The position numbers were made by a program, and so were the translations under genes. A stretch of 53,284 nt of DNA, from positions 1-53,284 of the forward strand of contig MKTC01000038.1 in assembly GCA_001897535.1 (NCBI GenBank). The letters are read 5' to 3'. Shown piece after piece: positions 27,549 to 39,100 of the stretch. Below the pieces are notes generated by a model that was given only the letters and a program-made list of their open reading frames with translations, was not told the DNA's origin and did not search any database. Numbering within the stretch: the stretch's first letter is position 1; the number at the start of each line of letters is the position of its first letter. The DNA is from Bacteroidetes bacterium 37-13. GTDB lineage: Bacteria; Bacteroidota; Bacteroidia; Chitinophagales; LD1.

Positions 27549-28960
27549 TTCTTAAACCTGAAAATTTTCTTGTAAAAATCTACTGAAAGTATGCGTGAAT
27601 CGCCTGTTGCTTTGAGTGTGAGGAATAAGCCAATAGGTAATAAAATAAAGGTACTCAACCACATTCCGGTGAAGATGGTAAGTATTTCGCGTTCCCCTAA
27701 TTTTTCACCAATCATACTGCTCACGTGATATAAAATGAAAAATAAAACGGCATAAAATAAAGGCCAGCCTAAACCACCTTTTCTAATAATAGAACCTAAA
27801 GGTGCGCCAACAAAAAAGAGTACTACACAAGCAACAGAGAGCGTAAACTTTCTATAAATTTCAATCATTATTTCGTTTGTGCTGCGATCTTTTGCCCGTA
27901 ACTGGCTTATGGTTACGGTGGTGTAGTTTTTTATGCTTCGCGCGTTGCCGATGGCACTTTCAAGTATGGCTTCGCGCACTTGTTTTGGTTGCTTTTTCAC
28001 TAAATCATCAAAGGTGGAATTTTGCACGCTTGTTGTACTATGTTTTAAAGTATCCAATCCAAATTTGTAAAAATTAAAATAGGGTTTCATGTAATCTCGG
28101 AGCTGTGTTTTTAGATTTTTTCTTTCAATTTCCACAGTATCTTTTTGCTCTACCAACTGCCCAAGCGAAAGCATTTGTTTTAAATCGCGGAAGTAATTTT
28201 CATCAGTTCTCGAAAGTTTAAATTGGCTTAAATCGAAACGCTTTTCATAGGTTGAAAATGCCGAACGATACATTTGATAAGAATTGGAATCTGCACTTTT
28301 TGGGGCAATTTCTTTGTATTGTTTTCCGTTTTTGAGTGAAAGTGTAAGCACTAATTTTTCTTCATCTTGAATTATTTTTCCCTCTTTGGCAACAATTACG
28401 TGGTCGCTTCCTTGCCCACTAGAATGGTCGAAAACTGTGATGCCATAAAGGTTGTCGCCATCTTCGCTTTTGTTTTCTGCTCGAATGGCATAACCTTCAA
28501 TTCCGCTATAAAATATACCTGGCTTGAGTGCTACTGATGGTTTTAAATGCCGAATATCGTAGAGCAGCGAGCTAAATTTTAAATTGGTGAGTGGCAGTAA
28601 ATAATTAGAGAAAAAGAGCGCAGAAATTCCAATTACAACGGAAGTAAAAAACAGTGGTCGCATAAAGCGCAAGAGCGAAATTCCTGCTGCTTTTGTAGCG
28701 GTAATTTCGAGGTGTTCGCCAAAACTTCCCATTGTCATAATAGAAGCTAAAAGAACGGCTAAAGGCAATGCCAACGGTACAAAGCGGCTGCTAGCGTAAA
28801 AAAGTAGTTCTGCTAAAACCCAAGGGCTAATTCCTTTGCCAACTAAATCATCAACATATTTCCATAAAAACTGCATTACCAGCACAAACAGCGCAATGCA
28901 GAAAGTGAGAATAAACGGGCCAATAAATTGCGTAATTACCAAACGGTCTAAGCGCTTCAT
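27545..28960 (-). CDS. LptF/LptG family LPS-export permease
   Basis: 471 residues, YjgP/YjgQ family. An N-terminal pair of TM helices (VITQFIGPFILTFCIALFVL) is followed by a large periplasmic beta-jellyroll region (about 130-340) and a C-terminal TM cluster (VACVVLFFVGAPLGSIIRKG). Family role: membrane subunit of the ABC machine that extracts LPS from the inner membrane. It heads a three-gene operon joined by 4-bp overlaps. Longer than the E. coli proteins (about 360) because the central region carries a coiled insertion around 240-330. Confidence 0.9.
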   Translation of the reverse strand: MKRLDRLVITQFIGPFILTFCIALFVLVMQFLWKYVDDLVGKGISPWVLAELLFYASSRFVPLALPLAVLLASIMTMGSFGEHLEITATKAAGISLLRFMRPLFFTSVVIGISALFFSNYLLPLTNLKFSSLLYDIRHLKPSVALKPGIFYSGIEGYAIRAENKSEDGDNLYGITVFDHSSGQGSDHVIVAKEGKIIQDEEKLVLTLSLKNGKQYKEIAPKSADSNSYQMYRSAFSTYEKRFDLSQFKLSRTDENYFRDLKQMLSLGQLVEQKDTVEIERKNLKTQLRDYMKPYFNFYKFGLDTLKHSTTSVQNSTFDDLVKKQPKQVREAILESAIGNARSIKNYTTVTISQLRAKDRSTNEIMIEIYRKFTLSVACVVLFFVGAPLGSIIRKGGLGWPLFYAVLFFILYHVSSMIGEKLGEREILTIFTGMWLSTFILLPIGLFLTLKATGDSRILSVDFYKKIFRFKK

Positions 28961-29074
28961 TTGCGGCTAAAATAGTTATTGGCAACTTACATGCAATGCA
29001 AATTTAAGTGAAGAAAAAATTATGCGATTGCGAAAGTATGTTTACTATATAATCTATAATTCGTTTATTAAGTT

Positions 29075-30010
29075 TTAAAAATTATACTGTCCGCTGGCAA
29101 AGGTTTTTTCAATGCCGGTTTTTAAGTCGGTCATTTCTCTGCCTAAAAGTGCTTTCATTTTTGTAATATCCGGTTTACGCCTTACCATATCACCTTCTTG
29201 TAGTGGCGGTAGATGCACAATTTCAGATTTAGAGTTGGTAATAGTAATAATCGTTTTTGCGAGGTCAATAATTTTAATCTCGTTGTCGTTACCAATATTT
29301 ACGGTATCGTTTATGTGTTTGTTGTGGTAAAACGCATTTACGCAAGCTCCAATATTATCATCTTTATAGCAGAAAGTTCTTGTTTGTGAACCATCGCCAT
29401 AAATGGTAATCGGCTTATTATTTACAGCTGCGTTAATAAATCGGCTCATCACAAAATCTGTACTTTGCTTTGGACCGTAGGTATTAAAGAAGCGGAAAAT
29501 AGTATAATCTAAACCATATTCTTGGTGGTAGCTGCGCAAAAATGCTTCACCCACATTTTTTACAACGGCATAGGGCAAACGCGAGTTTAAAGGTGTTGTC
29601 ATTTCATTTTGCGGATGCTCAAATGGTTCTCCATAAACTTCAGATGAAGAAGAAAAAAACACTCTTCTCACTCCGGTGTTTTTGCTAATATCAAGTACAT
29701 ATCTTATTCCTTGAATATCGTTGATTACACTCACCGGATTGTGCAAAGTACGCTGCACGCCAACTACCGCTGCGTAATGAAAAACGTAATCAAATTTATG
29801 GCTTGTCATTACATCGCTAATGTTGCGATAATCATTGCAGTCGCATTTTATGAATTTCCAATTGCCGGTGTTTGCTTCTGGCAATCTGGCTTTATTTCCA
29901 GTTGAAAGGTTATCTACAATCACCACATAGTTATCAGGGTTTTCAATAAGCTTATCTACTAAACAACTGCCTACAAAACCCGCACCTCCTGTAACTAAAA
30001 TTTTAATCAT
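29075..30010 (-). CDS. NAD-dependent epimerase/dehydratase (extended SDR), nucleotide-sugar modifying
   Basis: 311 residues. The Rossmann GGAGFVG motif is at 8-14 and the acidic residue after strand 2 (VDNLSTG) indicates NAD(H). The catalytic pair is Y147 and K151 (YAVVK), with SSSEVYGEP before it. Family members act as UDP-sugar 4-epimerases, dTDP-glucose 4,6-dehydratases or UDP-glucuronate decarboxylases; the exact reaction is not fixed by motif. It lies 14 bp after the RmlA gene, so the pair probably supplies an activated sugar for surface polysaccharide. Confidence 0.9.
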   Translation of the reverse strand: MIKILVTGGAGFVGSCLVDKLIENPDNYVVIVDNLSTGNKARLPEANTGNWKFIKCDCNDYRNISDVMTSHKFDYVFHYAAVVGVQRTLHNPVSVINDIQGIRYVLDISKNTGVRRVFFSSSSEVYGEPFEHPQNEMTTPLNSRLPYAVVKNVGEAFLRSYHQEYGLDYTIFRFFNTYGPKQSTDFVMSRFINAAVNNKPITIYGDGSQTRTFCYKDDNIGACVNAFYHNKHINDTVNIGNDNEIKIIDLAKTIITITNSKSEIVHLPPLQEGDMVRRKPDITKMKALLGREMTDLKTGIEKTFASGQYNF

Positions 30011-30024
30011 TGTTCTAAATTTAT

Positions 30025-30885
<861 letters not shown>

Positions 30886-30907
30886 TTTATATAGTAAATG
30901 TTTGTTC

Positions 30908-31816
30908 TTAAAGTTTAATTCCCGGATCAGGTATAGAAGCTAATTTATCTTGCAGACCTTTTATTTTTTCATTTTGCTTATCTATTTCAGATTGAAGGGC
31001 ATCTTTATCGCCTTTTAATTTGCCTTGTGTGCGTTCTTCATTTCTTATGCTTGCATTACAATTATCAATTTCTTTAGCCATTTTTTCTTTCTGTTTGTAA
31101 AGATTCGATTTGTCTTTTTCTAAACCTTTTAAAGTTTTTTGGGCAACTTTCTTTTCATCGCCTAAAGCGTTTGCAAGTTTTAATATTACATCTTTTTGTT
31201 GGGCAAGTTGTCCGTTTTTAAGGTCAATTTCACGTTCAATTCTTTTAATTTCCGCTTCATTCTTTTCAATTTTGCGTTGGCTTTCCGAAGCAGATTTTAC
31301 ACTTTTATCAAAAGTGCCTTGCAGCGACTTCATGTTTTTTTCTTGTTCTTTCAAAACTTTATCTTCGGTACTTATCTCTGCTTTTACTTGGTCTATTTTT
31401 ACCAAGTTGGCAAAATCGAATAAGTATTTTTTAATGGCAAGAATTTTGTCAGGATTAGTAGAGTCGCCACCTGCAAACACATCGTTTTCGGAGAAAAAGG
31501 TTGTCATACGAACTCCTTTTATGGTTTCTAGCATTGTAGCATATATATAAAATGGAGAGGCAGAAATATTTCTATCCACTGCACCAATCATTGTCCATTC
31601 CCCTTTATTGTTTTGAATTTTCTCTTTTGAGCCACGAACCACATATTTCCCCCACAAGGTTTCAATATCTTTTAACTTAGAGCCAGGCAGGTCAAAAGAA
31701 AATGAAGGCTCTATACCTTTGGTCATTTGTTTAGGCTCAATAGTAAATTCAGTAGTTTGTAAAAAAGCTGTTTGGCTAACAACTACTAATAATAGAAGAG
31801 TGAGAAAACTGCGCAT
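30908..31816 (-). CDS. Exported coiled-coil protein, hypothetical
   Basis: 302 residues: a signal peptide (to about 19), a globular domain of roughly 120 residues ([19 protein letters not shown]), then a continuous heptad-rich coiled coil from about 140 to 295 with many Lys/Glu. No family recognised. It is the first gene of a likely three-gene minus-strand unit (22 bp before rfbA) and is divergent from the ribosomal operon, sharing its 162-bp upstream region. Could be a periplasmic scaffold; function unknown. Confidence 0.7.
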   Translation of the reverse strand: MRSFLTLLLLVVVSQTAFLQTTEFTIEPKQMTKGIEPSFSFDLPGSKLKDIETLWGKYVVRGSKEKIQNNKGEWTMIGAVDRNISASPFYIYATMLETIKGVRMTTFFSENDVFAGGDSTNPDKILAIKKYLFDFANLVKIDQVKAEISTEDKVLKEQEKNMKSLQGTFDKSVKSASESQRKIEKNEAEIKRIEREIDLKNGQLAQQKDVILKLANALGDEKKVAQKTLKGLEKDKSNLYKQKEKMAKEIDNCNASIRNEERTQGKLKGDKDALQSEIDKQNEKIKGLQDKLASIPDPGIKL

Positions 31817-31907
31817 TTTAATTATATATTTTAAAGATTAAAGTGCAAAAGAAATAAACCTTTCCACAATGGAAAGTGGAAATAAAAAGAAATTTTTGCC
31901 TTACCTC

Positions 31908-31937
31908 TTGCAACAACGCTTTCAAATACTATCTTTG
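31908..31937 (+). promoter_or_regulatory. Strong promoter of the rpsC ribosomal operon
   Basis: TTG at 31908-31910, exactly 19 bp, then TATCTTTG at 31930-31937. This is a full match to the Bacteroidota housekeeping promoter (TTG-N19-TAnnTTTG). The transcript would start near 31943, giving a leader of about 36 nt before rpsC. The promoter shows that this ribosomal fragment is a self-standing operon. Confidence 0.75.
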
Positions 31938-31978
31938 CAGCCCTTTTGTAAGAAATATATTTAGAAAAACAATAGTAC

Positions 31979-32725
31979 ATGGGTCAGAAAACCAATCCAA
32001 TAGCCAATAGATTAGGCATCATCCGCGGATGGGAGAGCAATTGGTATGCAGGAAAAGATGCGTCTTTAAAACTAATTGAAGACGAAAAAATCCGTACATA
32101 TTTAAAAGCACGTATCAATAAAGGAGGAATTTCTAAAATAACAATAGAAAGAACTTTGAACCGTGTTACGGTAACTATTCACACTTCACGCCCGGGAATT
32201 ATTATCGGCCGCGGAGGAAATGAAGTAGATAAAATTAAAGAAGAAATAAAAATAATTACCGGCAGAGATGTTCAAATCAATATTTCTGAAATTCGCAGAC
32301 CGGAATTAGATGCAGCTATTGTGGGCGAAACTATCGCTAAGCAATTAGAAGCAAGAATAAACTACCGCAGAGCCGTTAAAATGGCTATTGCTTCAGCCAT
32401 GAGAATGGGCGCAGAAGGAATAAAAGTGCGTGTGAGCGGAAGAATTGGAGGTGCAGAAATTGCACGTAGCGAAGAGTACAAACAAGGAAGAGTGCCTTTG
32501 CATACTTGGAGAGCGGATATTGACTATGCTTTAAGCGAAGCCTTAACAGTGTATGGCAAATTAGGAATTAAAGTGTGGGTATGCCGCGGTGAAGTTTATG
32601 GTAAAAGAGATTTATCTCTTGCTGCTGCAAACACACAAGAAGGAGGCGGAAGAGAAGAGCGCAAACAACATCACCCAAGAAGAGGCGGTGCCGGAAATAA
32701 CCGTAGTCGCGGAGAAAGAAAATAA
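31979..32725 (+). CDS. rpsC: 30S ribosomal protein S3
   Basis: 248 residues. The KH domain is clear ([20 protein letters not shown]), as is the C-terminal S3 domain ([32 protein letters not shown]). The last 30 residues form a basic, Gly/Arg-rich tail longer than in E. coli. It binds the head of the small subunit at the mRNA entry. First gene of the operon; the usual upstream neighbours rpsJ to rplV are absent. Confidence 0.98.
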   Translation: MGQKTNPIANRLGIIRGWESNWYAGKDASLKLIEDEKIRTYLKARINKGGISKITIERTLNRVTVTIHTSRPGIIIGRGGNEVDKIKEEIKIITGRDVQINISEIRRPELDAAIVGETIAKQLEARINYRRAVKMAIASAMRMGAEGIKVRVSGRIGGAEIARSEEYKQGRVPLHTWRADIDYALSEALTVYGKLGIKVWVCRGEVYGKRDLSLAAANTQEGGGREERKQHHPRRGGAGNNRSRGERK

Positions 32726-32753
32726 AATTAAGAACGTAACTTATTAGAGTATC

Positions 32754-33191
32754 ATGTTATTACCTAAAAGAACAAAATATCGCAAAACGCAGAAAGGACG
32801 CAATAAAGGCATCGCTTCCCGTGGATTTTCAATTTCATTCGGAACTTATGCACTTAAAAGTTTAGAATCTGCACACGTTACTAATAAACAAATCGAAGCA
32901 GCGCGTGTAGCTGTAACTCGTTTTATGAAACGTGAAGGAAAAGTTTGGATTCGTATTTTTCCAGATAAAGTAATTACTCGCAAGCCACTTGAAGTAAGGA
33001 TGGGTAAAGGTAAAGGTAATCCGGAAGGTTGGGCAGCAGTTGTGAAACCGGGAACAATCCTTTTTGAATGCGATGGAGTGCCACGTGAAGTAGCTGTAGA
33101 AGCAATGCACTTAGCAGCTCAAAAATTACCTGTAAAAACTAAATTTATCACTGCACACGATGCCGTTGAAATGGTAGCAGTTGGAAAATAA
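32754..33191 (+). CDS. rplP: 50S ribosomal protein L16
   Basis: 145 residues, standard length. It starts [15 protein letters not shown] and has the conserved [17 protein letters not shown] loop near the tRNA-binding region. It lies 28 bp after rpsC, the normal order. Confidence 0.98.
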   Translation: MLLPKRTKYRKTQKGRNKGIASRGFSISFGTYALKSLESAHVTNKQIEAARVAVTRFMKREGKVWIRIFPDKVITRKPLEVRMGKGKGNPEGWAAVVKPGTILFECDGVPREVAVEAMHLAAQKLPVKTKFITAHDAVEMVAVGK

Positions 33192-33217
33192 ATTGAACAA
33201 AGTTTAAAAATTAAGCG

Positions 33218-33427
33218 ATGGGAGTAAATAAAAAAGCTAGTCAAACCGACATTAAGCAATACGTTACTGAAGATTTAGTAGCTAAGATTAGCGAAGAGAA
33301 ACAAGCTTTGCAACGTGCTAAATTCACGCATGCAATAACTACTTTAGATAATCCGGCAGGCATTACCGCTAAGCGCAAACATATTGCCCGCTTATTAACA
33401 GAATTGAATAACAGGAAAAAAGCCTAA
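33218..33427 (+). CDS. rpmC: 50S ribosomal protein L29
   Basis: 69 residues, two-helix protein with the conserved C-terminal [20 protein letters not shown]. Located as expected between rplP and rpsQ. It sits near the peptide exit tunnel. Confidence 0.96.
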   Translation: MGVNKKASQTDIKQYVTEDLVAKISEEKQALQRAKFTHAITTLDNPAGITAKRKHIARLLTELNNRKKA

Positions 33428-33432
33428 GCAAA

Positions 33433-33687
33433 ATGGAACGTAATCTCAGAAAAGAACGTGTGGGCATTGTTACCAGCGATAAAATGGATAAAACCATTAC
33501 AGTTGCGATTGAAAAGCGTGTAAAGCACCCATTGTACGGTAAGTTCGTGAAGCAAACTAAAAAGTTTAAAGTTCACGATGAAAAAAATGACGCTAAAGCT
33601 GGCGATACCGTAAAAATTATGGAAACACGCCCTTTAAGTAAAACTAAATGCTGGCGTTTGCTAGAAGTAGTAGAAAGAGCTAAATAA
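33433..33687 (+). CDS. rpsQ: 30S ribosomal protein S17
   Basis: 84 residues with the characteristic [20 protein letters not shown] and [18 protein letters not shown]. An OB-fold primary 16S rRNA binder. It begins 5 bp after rpmC. Confidence 0.97.
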   Translation: MERNLRKERVGIVTSDKMDKTITVAIEKRVKHPLYGKFVKQTKKFKVHDEKNDAKAGDTVKIMETRPLSKTKCWRLLEVVERAK

Positions 33688-33719
33688 CATTAACTATAAC
33701 CAATAAATAAAGTTGCAAA

Positions 33720-34088
33720 ATGTTACAACAAGAAAGCCGTGCACTAGTGGCAGATAATAGCGGTGCTAAAGAAGTACTTGTAATCAGAGTACTTGGAGGT
33801 ACCAGAAGACGCTATGCAGGAATAGGTGATAAAGTAGTGGTAACGGTAAAGAAAGCCTTACCAACAGGTGGCGTGAAAAAAAGTGCCAAAAGTAAAGCAG
33901 TAGTGGTTAGAACATCTAAACATTTACGCAGAAAAGATGGTTCTTATATTCGCTTTGACGATAATGCTGTGGTATTGTTAAACAACCAAGACGAACCACG
34001 CGGCACTCGTATTTTCGGACCAGTAGCGCGCGAACTTCGCGATAAAGGATATATGAAAATTGTTTCCTTAGCTCCTGAAGTATTATAA
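33720..34088 (+). CDS. rplN: 50S ribosomal protein L14
   Basis: 122 residues, standard length, with [39 protein letters not shown] and [15 protein letters not shown] all conserved. It forms part of the intersubunit bridge. Confidence 0.98.
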   Translation: MLQQESRALVADNSGAKEVLVIRVLGGTRRRYAGIGDKVVVTVKKALPTGGVKKSAKSKAVVVRTSKHLRRKDGSYIRFDDNAVVLLNNQDEPRGTRIFGPVARELRDKGYMKIVSLAPEVL

Positions 34089-34107
34089 AATTAGTAGTTT
34101 TAAGAAT

Positions 34108-34416
34108 ATGAAATTGCATGTAAAAAAAGGCGACACCGTTCAAGTGCTTGCCGGAGACGACAAAGGAAAACAAGGTAGAATTACCAAAGTTGACCACAAA
34201 GAAAGCCGTGTGTTTATTGAAGGTATCAACCTGCAAACAAAGCACACTAAGCCAAATGCGCAAAATCCAAATGGAGGAATTGTAAAGAGCGAAGGTTCTG
34301 TACATATTTCTAATGTAGCTTTACTAAGCGAAGGCAAACCTACACGTATCGGACGTAAAGAAGTAGGAGGCAAAACAGTTCGCTTTAGCAAAAAAACAGG
34401 CAAAGTTTTAGATTAA
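34108..34416 (+). CDS. rplX: 50S ribosomal protein L24
   Basis: 102 residues, KOW motif near the start ([19 protein letters not shown]), then [19 protein letters not shown]. An assembly initiator. In most bacteria rplE follows; here the next gene, 24 bp later, is rpsD. Confidence 0.97.
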   Translation: MKLHVKKGDTVQVLAGDDKGKQGRITKVDHKESRVFIEGINLQTKHTKPNAQNPNGGIVKSEGSVHISNVALLSEGKPTRIGRKEVGGKTVRFSKKTGKVLD

Positions 34417-34440
34417 ACAAAAAAGTAAAAGAATTATACA

Positions 34441-35046
34441 ATGGCTCGCTATACAGGACCAAAAACAAAGATTGCCCGTAAATTCGGTGATGCAATTTTC
34501 GGGTTTGATAAGAACTTTGAAAAAAGAAGCTACCCTCCGGGACAGCATGGAGTTTCTAAAAGACGTAAAACACAAAGTGAATACTCAATTCAGCTTGTTG
34601 AAAAGCAAAAAGCTAAATACACTTACGGTTTATTGGAGCGCCAGTTCAGAAAGTTGTTTGAAAAAGCAGCTCGCAAGAAAGGTGTTACGGGTGAAAACTT
34701 GCTTAAATTCTTAGAAGCTCGTTTAGATAATACAGTTTACCGCTTAGGATTTTCAGCAAGCAGAATGCAAGCTCGTCAGTTAGTTTCGCATAAGCACGTT
34801 ACAGTAAATGGTGAAGTAGTAAACATTCCTTCATTCCAATTAAAACCGGGTGATAAGGTTGCTTTACGTGAGCGCAGCAAAAACTTAGATGTAGTTCAAA
34901 CTGCCATGAGTGGACGTTCTAAGAAATTCTCTTGGTTGGTTTTAGATGAAAAAGCAGTTGAAGGTACTTTCTTAGATTTTCCTGAAAGAGACCAGATTCC
35001 GGAAAATATCAACGAACAATTAATCGTAGAATTGTATTCTAAATAA
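34441..35046 (+). CDS. rpsD: 30S ribosomal protein S4
   Basis: 201 residues. N-terminal [10 protein letters not shown] and an S4 RNA-binding domain with [20 protein letters not shown] and [15 protein letters not shown]. It lacks the N-terminal zinc-binding Cys cluster (C- form). S4 nucleates 30S assembly and often represses its own operon. It normally sits far downstream in the alpha operon (rpsM-rpsK-rpsD-rpoA-rplQ); here it follows rplX directly and closes the transcript. Confidence 0.98.
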   Translation: MARYTGPKTKIARKFGDAIFGFDKNFEKRSYPPGQHGVSKRRKTQSEYSIQLVEKQKAKYTYGLLERQFRKLFEKAARKKGVTGENLLKFLEARLDNTVYRLGFSASRMQARQLVSHKHVTVNGEVVNIPSFQLKPGDKVALRERSKNLDVVQTAMSGRSKKFSWLVLDEKAVEGTFLDFPERDQIPENINEQLIVELYSK

Positions 35047-35067
35047 TAATATTCTATATCTTATTTC

Positions 35068-35096
35068 AAGCCGCTTTATTATGAGCGGCTTTTTTA
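35068..35096 (+). terminator. Rho-independent terminator of the ribosomal operon
   Basis: 8-bp GC-rich stem (35068-35075 with 35084-35091), 8-nt loop and a T tract to 35096, 22 bp after the rpsD stop. Confidence 0.88.
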
Positions 35097-35147
35097 TTTT
35101 TATGCAATGCTATTTTTATTTCTTCGCCTTGAAATGCTCGCATACTT

Positions 35148-36161
35148 ATGAATGAAATTTCAAAAAAGAAACTTATTTTTCCTGTTGGGAATCTGCTTTT
35201 AGATTATTTAAAAAACTACGATAGAACAATTGTACTTCCTATTTCGTATCAGCAGCTTACACAGTACCAACAGAGTTTTCCGCTACGCGATAAAAAAGGA
35301 AAAGATACACTCTGGGAATGTGCTTTATATGCAGATTCGGAAGCAGCTTTTATTCATGATGGACTAAAAAAAATGTACAGCATTCTAAAAACAGAAGGTG
35401 TGCAAACGGTTCACGAGCATTTGAATGTGGAGCGCGTTGATTTTTGTACTTTTGGCAATAGCAATCCATTTAGAATAAAAATTGTAAATAACTACAACGA
35501 CAATTACGATTATTTTTATGTGAAACAGGCTGATGCTTCGCGCATTTATGGCTTGGAGTTGGAGCATATTTTATCGCCTTCGAGAATTAATTTTTACGTG
35601 AATGAAAAAACATTGCTCGAAGAGCACATTGCAGGTATTCCGGGCGACCAGTTTATTGAAAGTAATTTAAGCAATGAAAGTTTTAGCAAAACACGTATTG
35701 CAAAAGAATTTGTGAAGTTTAACGAGCGCTGCTTGGTGCGCCTTTTAGGCGATATGCGAGCCTATAATTATGTGTTTGATATTACACCCGATTTTGAAGA
35801 AGTGCAGTTCCGTATTCGTGCCATAGACTTTGATCAACAGAGCTACGAAGGTAGGCGAAATTTGTACATGCCGCAGTTCTTTAAAGAAAATAATGCTTTG
35901 GTAGAATTGGTAATGAAATTGTTGAATGCTGATACGATTAAACAATATCAACTGGAAGAAAGAACACTCATCAAACGCAGAATTTCCTCTTCAAAACATC
36001 GTTTGGATAAACTGCTTAAAGTGATGAAACAAGACCATATTTCTACACCAGAAAAAGTAGCACAACTAAAACAAGAACTTGTTCAATTTTACAACGATTC
36101 TCGCTTTGAAAAATGCACCACTATGGGCGAAGTTTTAGAGCAAAGTTTAGCTATTGCTTAG
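35148..36161 (+). CDS. Uncharacterised protein with protein-kinase-like catalytic motifs
   Basis: 337 residues, no signal peptide, so cytoplasmic. I do not recognise a named family. The motif order resembles the kinase fold: a Lys in a beta strand (YFYVKQAD, K126) after a variable N-lobe; a helix with acidic residues (GLELEHIL, E138); EEHIAGIPGDQF (159-169), as in the hinge of small-molecule kinases; GDMRAYNYV with D202 and N207 at the exact D-x4-N spacing of a catalytic loop; and AIDFDQ with D227 as the metal-binding Asp (DFD for DFG). A helical tail follows. A phosphotransferase acting on protein or small molecule is a reasoned guess; it could also be a pseudokinase. It lies 50 bp after the ribosomal terminator and converges with the SprB giant. 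Confidence 0.6.
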   Translation: MNEISKKKLIFPVGNLLLDYLKNYDRTIVLPISYQQLTQYQQSFPLRDKKGKDTLWECALYADSEAAFIHDGLKKMYSILKTEGVQTVHEHLNVERVDFCTFGNSNPFRIKIVNNYNDNYDYFYVKQADASRIYGLELEHILSPSRINFYVNEKTLLEEHIAGIPGDQFIESNLSNESFSKTRIAKEFVKFNERCLVRLLGDMRAYNYVFDITPDFEEVQFRIRAIDFDQQSYEGRRNLYMPQFFKENNALVELVMKLLNADTIKQYQLEERTLIKRRISSSKHRLDKLLKVMKQDHISTPEKVAQLKQELVQFYNDSRFEKCTTMGEVLEQSLAIA

Positions 36162-36168
36162 CGCAAAT

Positions 36169-39100
36169 TTATCTTACCAAGGTAATTGTTCCCTTTCTAA
36201 ATACTTCTTTATCATCTAAATAAATTAGCTGTAAAGTGTAAGTGAAAATATCAGGATTTTGCAACACACCTTTGTAAGTTCCATTCCAAGAATCGTATTG
36301 ATTGGTAGATTCAAAAACCTTTTCGCCCCAGCGGTTAAATATTTTCAAACTAAAATCACGAATGCCGTAGCCGTAAATTTCAAAAACATCGTTTACACCA
36401 TCACCATTTGGTGTAAATAAATTTGGCACAAAAGGTGTAAGATTATTTACTACAGTAATACGCACAGAAGAAGATGCCACGCAATTTTTATTGTAGTTTA
36501 TGGTGAGTTTGTACTCGTTTTCAGATTTGTAAGGCTGGGCAACCGGGTCGTAGCAATCAGCACAACTTAAACCTGCTGAAGGAGACCAAACATATTCATT
36601 TACTGCATCATTAGCGTAAGGCTTTAGTTTTCCATAAAGCTGTATTTTATCACCTAAAGAAATGGTGGTGTCATCAGGCACAATATCCACGCTTGCAGGC
36701 AATGGAGAAGGCACGGTAATAAAGAAAGTAGTATCGCAACCAAAGTTATTTACTGCGTGAATTTTATGTGGCCCGGCACTTAATTTATCAAAAATTCCGG
36801 TTGTTGAATAAGTGCTGTTATCATCTAAAGAAAACCTGTAAGGAGAATTGAAAGCCGTTAAGCCATACACTTTTATACCGCCATCTTTGTATTCTGTACC
36901 AAAGCAAGAAGTAGAATCAGGATACGCTGCATAAACATCAATTGGCGGAGAACTTACATTTGCTAATGTGCTTGCAGTGCAGCCGTTGCCATCGGTAATT
37001 ACAACAGAGTACGAAGCCGGTGCTAAATTAAATGCTGTATCACCCGAAATTGTATTGTAGTTTACACCATCTGCGGTATATTTAATTACATAAGTGCCAG
37101 CGCCTCCAACTCCTGCAACTGCAATCTTCCCATCGCCTGTTCCTACACAAGATTCCGGAATGCCAACTGCTGTTACTTGAAGCAAACTTGGCTGGCTCAC
37201 TACACGGCTAAAAGTAGTGGTGCAACCTGCCGCATCGGTAACTGTGCAAGCATAAGCATTGGCAATTAAATTAGAGATTACTTGTGTTGAAGCGCCATTG
37301 TCCCAAACGTAGGTGTAAGGTGCAGTTCCACCCGAAGCATTCGCATCAATGCTTCCGTTGCTTCCTAAGAAACAAAACACATCTGTAACAATTGGATTAA
37401 CAACAACCGGTACCGGTTCGGTAACAGAAATTGTTGCAGTTTTTGTGCAGTTGTTTCCATCAGTAACTGTTACAGTGTAGGTAATATTTGCTGAAAGATT
37501 AGCTGCTGTATCTGTTGTGCTGCCGCTGCTCCATACAAAGGTGAAAGTTCCCACGCCACCGCTTGCCGTAACGAAGGCTTTTCCATCGCTTCCGCCACCG
37601 CAAGTTACATTGTTTGCCACTTGTGTTTGTAAAGTAATGGCGGTTGGTTCGGTAATGGTGAAATTGTCATTTATGGTGCAGCCATTATTATCAGTAACAG
37701 TTACGGCATAGCTGCCTGCCAACAAATTTGTTTGTGCAGGTTGGTTCAGCAGTCCACCGCTCCAAGCGTAAGTGTAGCTTGGTGTTCCGCCCGAAACATT
37801 TGTAGCAATAGACCCTGTGCCTGCGCCATTGCAAAGTACGTTTACTACTGTTGCCGCTTGTGCAAAAACCAAAGCACTTGGTTCAGAAATTGAATAGTTT
37901 GCGGTATCGGTACAGCCATTCGCATCGGTTACAGTAACAGAATAATTGCCAACAGTTAAGTTGCTGTTTAATGCGTTGTTGTTTCCTGCATTATTGCTCC
38001 ATGTGTAGCTATAGTTTGGCGTTCCTCCGCTTGTAGTAGCAGTAATTGTTCCATTGTTCCCTCCAGAGCAACTTACATTTGTAAGTGTAGCTTGCCCTAA
38101 AACAACTTTAGTTGGTTCTGTGAGTGTGAAAGATACCGAGCCGGTGCAGCCATTTTGGTTGGTAGCTGTTACGGTGTAAGTTCCGGCAATTAAACTTGAA
38201 ATTGTAGCACCGCTACCGCCATTGCTCCATGCGTAAGTATAAGGAACTGCGGCAGGAGTGGCGCTTGCTGTAATTTGTCCATCATTGCCGCCAAAGCATT
38301 TCACGTTGGTGGTTACTCCGGTTACAGTTATCTGTTGCGGTTGGGTTACTGTAGCAGAATCTATTGCAGAGCAAAGGCTATCGTCTGTTACGGTTACTCG
38401 ATATGTTCCGGCAGTTAAATTTGAAATTTGATTTGTGCCTCCACCATTGCTCCAAGCATAAGTGTATGGCGGCATTCCACCTGTTGGGTTTGCTGTTACA
38501 TTTCCATTGTTTCCGCCAAAACAAGTTGTATTGGTTATAGTGAAAGGATTAAATGAAATACCATTTGCAGGTTGTGTGAGCGTATTACTTTGTGTAGCAG
38601 TACAGCCATTCTGGTCTGTTACGGTAGTGGTATAACTTGTTGCAGGAATATTGTTAGCAGTAGTATTATTTAAAGTAGTATTATGACTCCAGCTATAAGA
38701 ATAAGTTCCTGTTCCTCCACTCACTGAAACCGTTATAGAGCCATCGCTTCCGTTTCTGCAACGAATATTTTTTGTAACAGCAGCGGCAAAAGTTAATGCT
38801 GTTGGTTCAGTTAAAGTATAGCTTCCGGTTGCTGTACAGTTTTTAGAATCTGTAACGGTGAGTTGATACGTTCCGGCAATTAAATTTTGTATAGTGTCCT
38901 TATTGGCATTTGCAGGATTCCAAGTGTAAGAATAGCCCGGAGTTCCACCAGTTGCTTGTACAGAAATTATTCCTGAATTTCCACCATTGCAGAGTACGTT
39001 CTTAAGTGATTGCTGCGAAACGGTGAGCTGTGTTGGTTGTGTAACGGTGTAGCTTCCGGTAGCAGTGCAACCTTTAGCATCGGTTACGGTAACAGAATAA

